A stretch of DNA of 64,000 bases from Volvox africanus (taxonomy: Eukaryota > Chlorophyta > Chlorophyceae > Chlamydomonadales > Volvocaceae): assembly GCA_030268105.1 (NCBI GenBank), contig BSDZ01000017.1:2212001-2276000 (forward strand). The letters are read 5' to 3'. The first letter of the stretch is position 1. Each line of letters starts with the position of its first letter. Position numbers and translations under genes: made by a program. The notes under the pieces were generated by a model. It ran no database searches. It worked only from the letters and a program-made list of their open reading frames with translations, and was not told where the DNA came from. Shown here one piece after another: positions 60,542-64,000 of this stretch.

Positions 60542-61166
60542 GGGAGCGAGGTGCACTCCATGGGCTGCTGAAGATGGCAACGTCCGGCAAGTTATTGGAC
60601 CGGAGAGTACCGGAACTCTACCCAATTCTTGTTTATATACTCCTTTGGAAGCACAATACGGCACCCACTATTGTAGAGCATCAGCAGTGATCTTGCAGAA
60701 GTTCGCTTTCCTTCACTTTTCCCGCCGAACAACTCCTAACGTCGCCCCAATAAACTCTATGCACGGGTCTTAAGAGGATATTCCTTTGCCGGTCACCAGT
60801 AGCAACCTTACATCGTCGTCTACGGGTCATTGGAAACGTCCGTGCCGTGTCACACGGGAACCTCCCCCCGTGATGTTTCGCTACATGGCTCCTTTGCGTC
60901 ATGTACTGTGTTTCATTCCCGCGGCTCTCGGGACTCTCTTCCGTCTGCAGGTGTTTCGTCGGCCTGAACGCCCCGCCTCAACGAGTCCCTCACGTTGTGA
61001 CTCCTGACACCTGCAGCAGCACGCAATGACGTTTCCACGCAATGACGGTCCCTGTCGAGCATCCCGGATGCCAGCCGCTAACAGGGAGCCCCAATACCCG
61101 ATATCTGATACCCGATAGCCGGGGCGCTGCGGCACCGAACACGTAAACTCACCCATAACCCATCCC
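60542..61166 (+). mobile_element. 625-bp dispersed repeat, copy B
   Basis: Differs from 51784-52408 by a single base and has the same orientation, 8758 bases downstream. Its left edge abuts the protease remnant. Near-identity of non-coding sequence implies a recent duplication or transposition, or gene conversion between the copies. The ABC-transporter exons lie between the copies, so they are not the LTRs of one retroelement. Confidence 0.85.
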
Positions 61167-62321
61167 AGTGTGGGCTGGGGGTTTCATATTTTCAGGTAGC
61201 AGTTGACGTAGGATGACGAGTGGTCGGGAGCCCTAAGAAGTCGCGCCAAAGCGCATTCTCTTGGTGTCTGCTTTTGTTTACCTATCGTCCTCCGTCGCCC
61301 TTCCTTGATGGCGATAAAGTTTTACCTCAGGGTTTGGGTTGAGGTCGTATCTCAGCATTTTTCATTACAGCCGAAACCTGTGACAGAGGGCACTTCAATC
61401 CTCGCGGACAGTCTATCAGGACTTCAGGTTTAATGTGTGTAGGATAGGGGGGTACATCACCCGTGGCCACTAACCTGGCAGTCCCTACCTTCCCCGGTGT
61501 TTCGGGGCACCCTCATCCAGTCTCCCATGCCGACTTCTCCGAAATCAGTGGTTTTCCCAGGTTCAGCACCCACCACCAGCATCCAGCGGAATCCGCCGAA
61601 TCAACTAAGGCGTCAACTCCGCTACTGGTCAGCTCGCAGGTCACTTGCAGTAAGAGATCCGCAGCTAAAGATACATGAACACACGAGCACACACACGAGC
61701 ATACACCTAGTCCAGGTCCATTTATGTGATGTCGAAGTGCAGTCCTTGCACTCAGAATGTGCTATAATATGCAGCATGCATTGCAGAGGCTAGTCAGCAA
61801 CCCAGCACACGCACCAACTATGTGCGACTATTGACGCTGACAATGTCCGTGCGTGCCCACACAGCTAATCCTCCCCCACATCTTCAGCCCTTTCCGATCT
61901 CGGTGCCATGGTATTGTTGTAGCTGCAATCGCACTCCTGGCGCCTGTCATTCTCCGACCACCCCGCCAAGAATTTCTATGCTTAACCAACCCATCGCCGC
62001 GATAACATACGAACAAGGTTGGGCTGGATAACATGGAAAACATCAACCTTAAAATCACTACTGTACCACATCGTCCTTCCTTCCCGATCCACTACCCTTC
62101 AGTGCATCTCTGTGCTCTCCTGCCCAGGGCCCTCCAAACGAATCAATAGCAGATGCATAATCTCCAGTGTCAAGAATCCTGCCACAGGGATGTTCCAAGA
62201 GCCATATCAACGCAAATGCCAGGCAAAATGTCCGCCCGACGCCTCCTACTGTGCAGCCAACTGCCTCTTGTCAGTCCTTTCCTCCATTCGCTACTCGCCT
62301 CTTTCGCTCTCTTCTTTTCCC
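61167..62321. other. Intergenic region before the MBL-fold gene
   Basis: No gene recognised. It carries copy 2 of the dispersed repeat shared with the L1 intron (61440-61585). It also contains the 3' flank of the minus-strand metallo-hydrolase gene. Confidence 0.45.
61440..61585 (+). repeat. Dispersed repeat, copy 2
   Basis: Inverted relative to copy 1 at 1440-1580. It contains TTTCGGGGCACCCTCATC and GACTTCTCCGAAATCAGTG, the reverse complements of copy 1 motifs. Similarity extends about 140 bases with small gaps. The two copies are 60 kb apart. Confidence 0.65.
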
Positions 62322-64000
62322 TTACAGCGCCAGCGCCAGGGCCTCACCTGGCGGCGCGGGGTACTCGACACGTATGTCCGCCAGCCCCTCCCTCCGCAGC
62401 AGCTCCGCTACACCGCGCTCATTCCCCTTCTGCCACATTATGGACGTGAGTGGGCCGCTGACGTCCATCTCGTGATTCATCAGCGGCAGGAGCACCTTGG
62501 GTCGTAGCAGCCGCAGCAGCTTCACGAGGTTTGATGCTCCCTGCAGCAACAGCACAAAGAGAAAGAGTGACGCATAGCAGCCGCAGACGGATATCTTAAA
62601 TATGTTGCACTCCTTAGCGTGACCACTGCACAACACACAGGCTTGCTAATGTCTACTGACCGGAAGAGGGGAACGCTCATAACTTAAGAACGACTGGTTC
62701 GTTTTAGTTTTTCTTAAAAAATGGAAAGCAAAGCAGGGATCATGGAAGTAGAATGTTGGTGAGTGCTTATGGAGGAGCTTTGTTGAGTAGGTTTCAGTGG
62801 GGGCTCGTTGGGGGCTGCGTCAGCGCAGGGCAATTCAGTTTGGTAGGGAAAGAGGAAGGGGAGACGGAAACGCGCAGGACGGAGGGGTCGGAGAGTGCAC
62901 CTTCAATCTGCCCCCCTCTCGACCACGCGCACGCCCACGCGCACAAATACGTCACGAACACATCAGATTGCGCACGCGCATTGCAGTACACTACCACACA
63001 CATACCTGGACGAGTTCGTATGATGCCGGTCCCACACCCAGCATTTCAGACACTACGGGCGACACCACCACGTCCACGTGACCCCCTTCCAAGCAGCTCT
63101 TCTGGCCCTCCTGCAAACTTCCACTGTCGAAATCGCAATGCGATTCGAAGTATAGGGAGGCGGGCCGCTCACCGTCCGAAGAAACCTCCCGCATTAGCAA
63201 ACCCAGCTGGCGGGGGGTCCAGGGGGGCCCCACCAGCGCACCTGCGGCAGCTCGAGGGCGAGTTTACGGGCCAGCGGACAAGGGAGACAGGTTCCCGATG
63301 TAGAGTGAGTACGGCTGGACAAGTACAATGCAGCCCAACCCACTTTACAAACGGAGCGGACGTAAATCCGTATGAGGAACACAGATTTGAGCTGCCGCCG
63401 TCCGCACCCGCGCCTTTCCACCTGCCCTTCATTGGACTCCCTTCGGTTTGCCGCTGCGTACTTGTTCGCATTACATTACACCCCCATAGACTAAAGCGTA
63501 AGCGTCCATTAAGGGTATCTCTAGCCGCTGTCGCCTCCAAATGGTGACCTGCACGTGCATATCGCCGCACCCCTCCACTCCAGCAGAGGATTAGGCGCCC
63601 CGCCCGTCCCAGGCCCCCCATGTCTTTCCGTCACGGAGACCCCGCCCGGGGATTCTATGATACATCACTTTTCAAAACATCTGCTATCGTCTCGCCCATG
63701 TGAAAAAGACAATACCGCGCATCCCTAATCCTATGACACCAAATTTCTCCCCCACATTCTTTGCTCTGCATCCTTCCCGCCTTTCCTCTCACCCGCTGTG
63801 GCCTGTATCATAAGCATGCCGCCAGCCTCTCCCTTGATCACGGTGGCCTTGCCCGGGGTCAGCACCGTTATATTGGTGAAACCCAGGGGTCGCATTTGGG
63901 CCGCCCCGTCGGGGTTCGTGACGACCGGTATGGCCTTATTGGACACTGCACTCAGCGTGGGGATGTGACAATGATCGTCCAGTCCCTGCGAGTCCGGGAG
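62322..64000 (-). CDS. Metallo-beta-lactamase-fold hydrolase, 5' end cut off
   Basis: Partial gene running off the right edge; the N-terminal half lies outside. Three minus-strand exons: 63793-64000 (partial), 63006-63241 and 62322-62540, with GT-AG introns and closing phases. The protein ends in ALALAL followed by TAA. It reads like the plant MBL-fold family annotated as metallo-hydrolase/oxidoreductase. Landmarks: LDDHCHIPTLSAVS (a modified HxHxDH-type metal site), NITVLTPGKATVI, IQATAG, VGPPW after the first intron, YFESHCDFD (plants: YYEPHC), DVVVSPVV, and PKVLLPLMNHEMDVSGPL near the C-terminus. About 220 residues are visible. The family is thought to include plastid-targeted members, but the transit region is not in view. 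Substrate unknown. Confidence 0.85.

Noticed and set aside
51784..61166. The two 625-bp repeats as LTRs of one retrotransposon
   Set aside because: The interval holds ABC transporter exons in frame rather than gag/pol, and the ends lack TG...CA.
1..64000. tRNA, rRNA, CRISPR arrays or bacterial-type operons
   Set aside because: None seen; introns and gene content show nuclear eukaryotic DNA, and I found no clover-leaf or rRNA core sequences by reading.

Overview
The window looks like nuclear DNA of a green alga, most likely a volvocine chlorophyte. It has intron-dense genes with moderately GC-rich exons, a nucleus-encoded chloroplast ribosomal protein, proteins that read closest to land-plant homologues from memory, and TGTAA motifs (the volvocine poly(A) signal) downstream of several genes. 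Alanine, glycine, proline and glutamine tracts interrupt many proteins. All gene models were spliced by hand from reading frame, GT/GC...AG sites and protein-family conservation; no database was searched.

Layout. On the minus strand from 8143 down to 1078 lie an RBM42-type RNA-binding protein (6212-8143), a decayed lumazine synthase copy (4631-5586), a small transposon-like element with inverted ends and a BED zinc-finger remnant (3191-4474), and plastid ribosomal protein L1 (1078-3047). A 445-bp divergent promoter separates RBM42 from the dominant gene, TRRAP/Tra1 (8589-37629, plus strand). I resolve TRRAP into 52 exons encoding about 4581 residues, with phases that close exactly from start to stop. 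Further right on the plus strand are an unrecognised nuclear-type zinc-finger protein (39674-43143), the coatomer delta subunit (44814-47585), and a half-size ABC transporter of the HMT1/ABCB6 class with an unusual C-terminal extension of about 550 residues (48319-58531). The right end holds a protease remnant, repeats, and the 3' part of a metallo-beta-lactamase-fold gene on the minus strand that runs off the edge (62322-64000).

The genes are housekeeping and form no obvious pathway: chromatin co-activation (TRRAP), RNA binding, plastid translation, Golgi-ER vesicle coats, and organellar or vacuolar metal/thiol transport. I found no convincing new multi-gene system.

The most notable signals are: five GC-AG introns in one gene; a 625-bp dispersed repeat present twice with a single difference; the inverted-end element beside the L1 promoter; a lumazine synthase copy that has lost its catalytic histidine and its frame; an AT-rich island of about 300 bp inside a TRRAP intron; and a perfect palindrome in another TRRAP intron.
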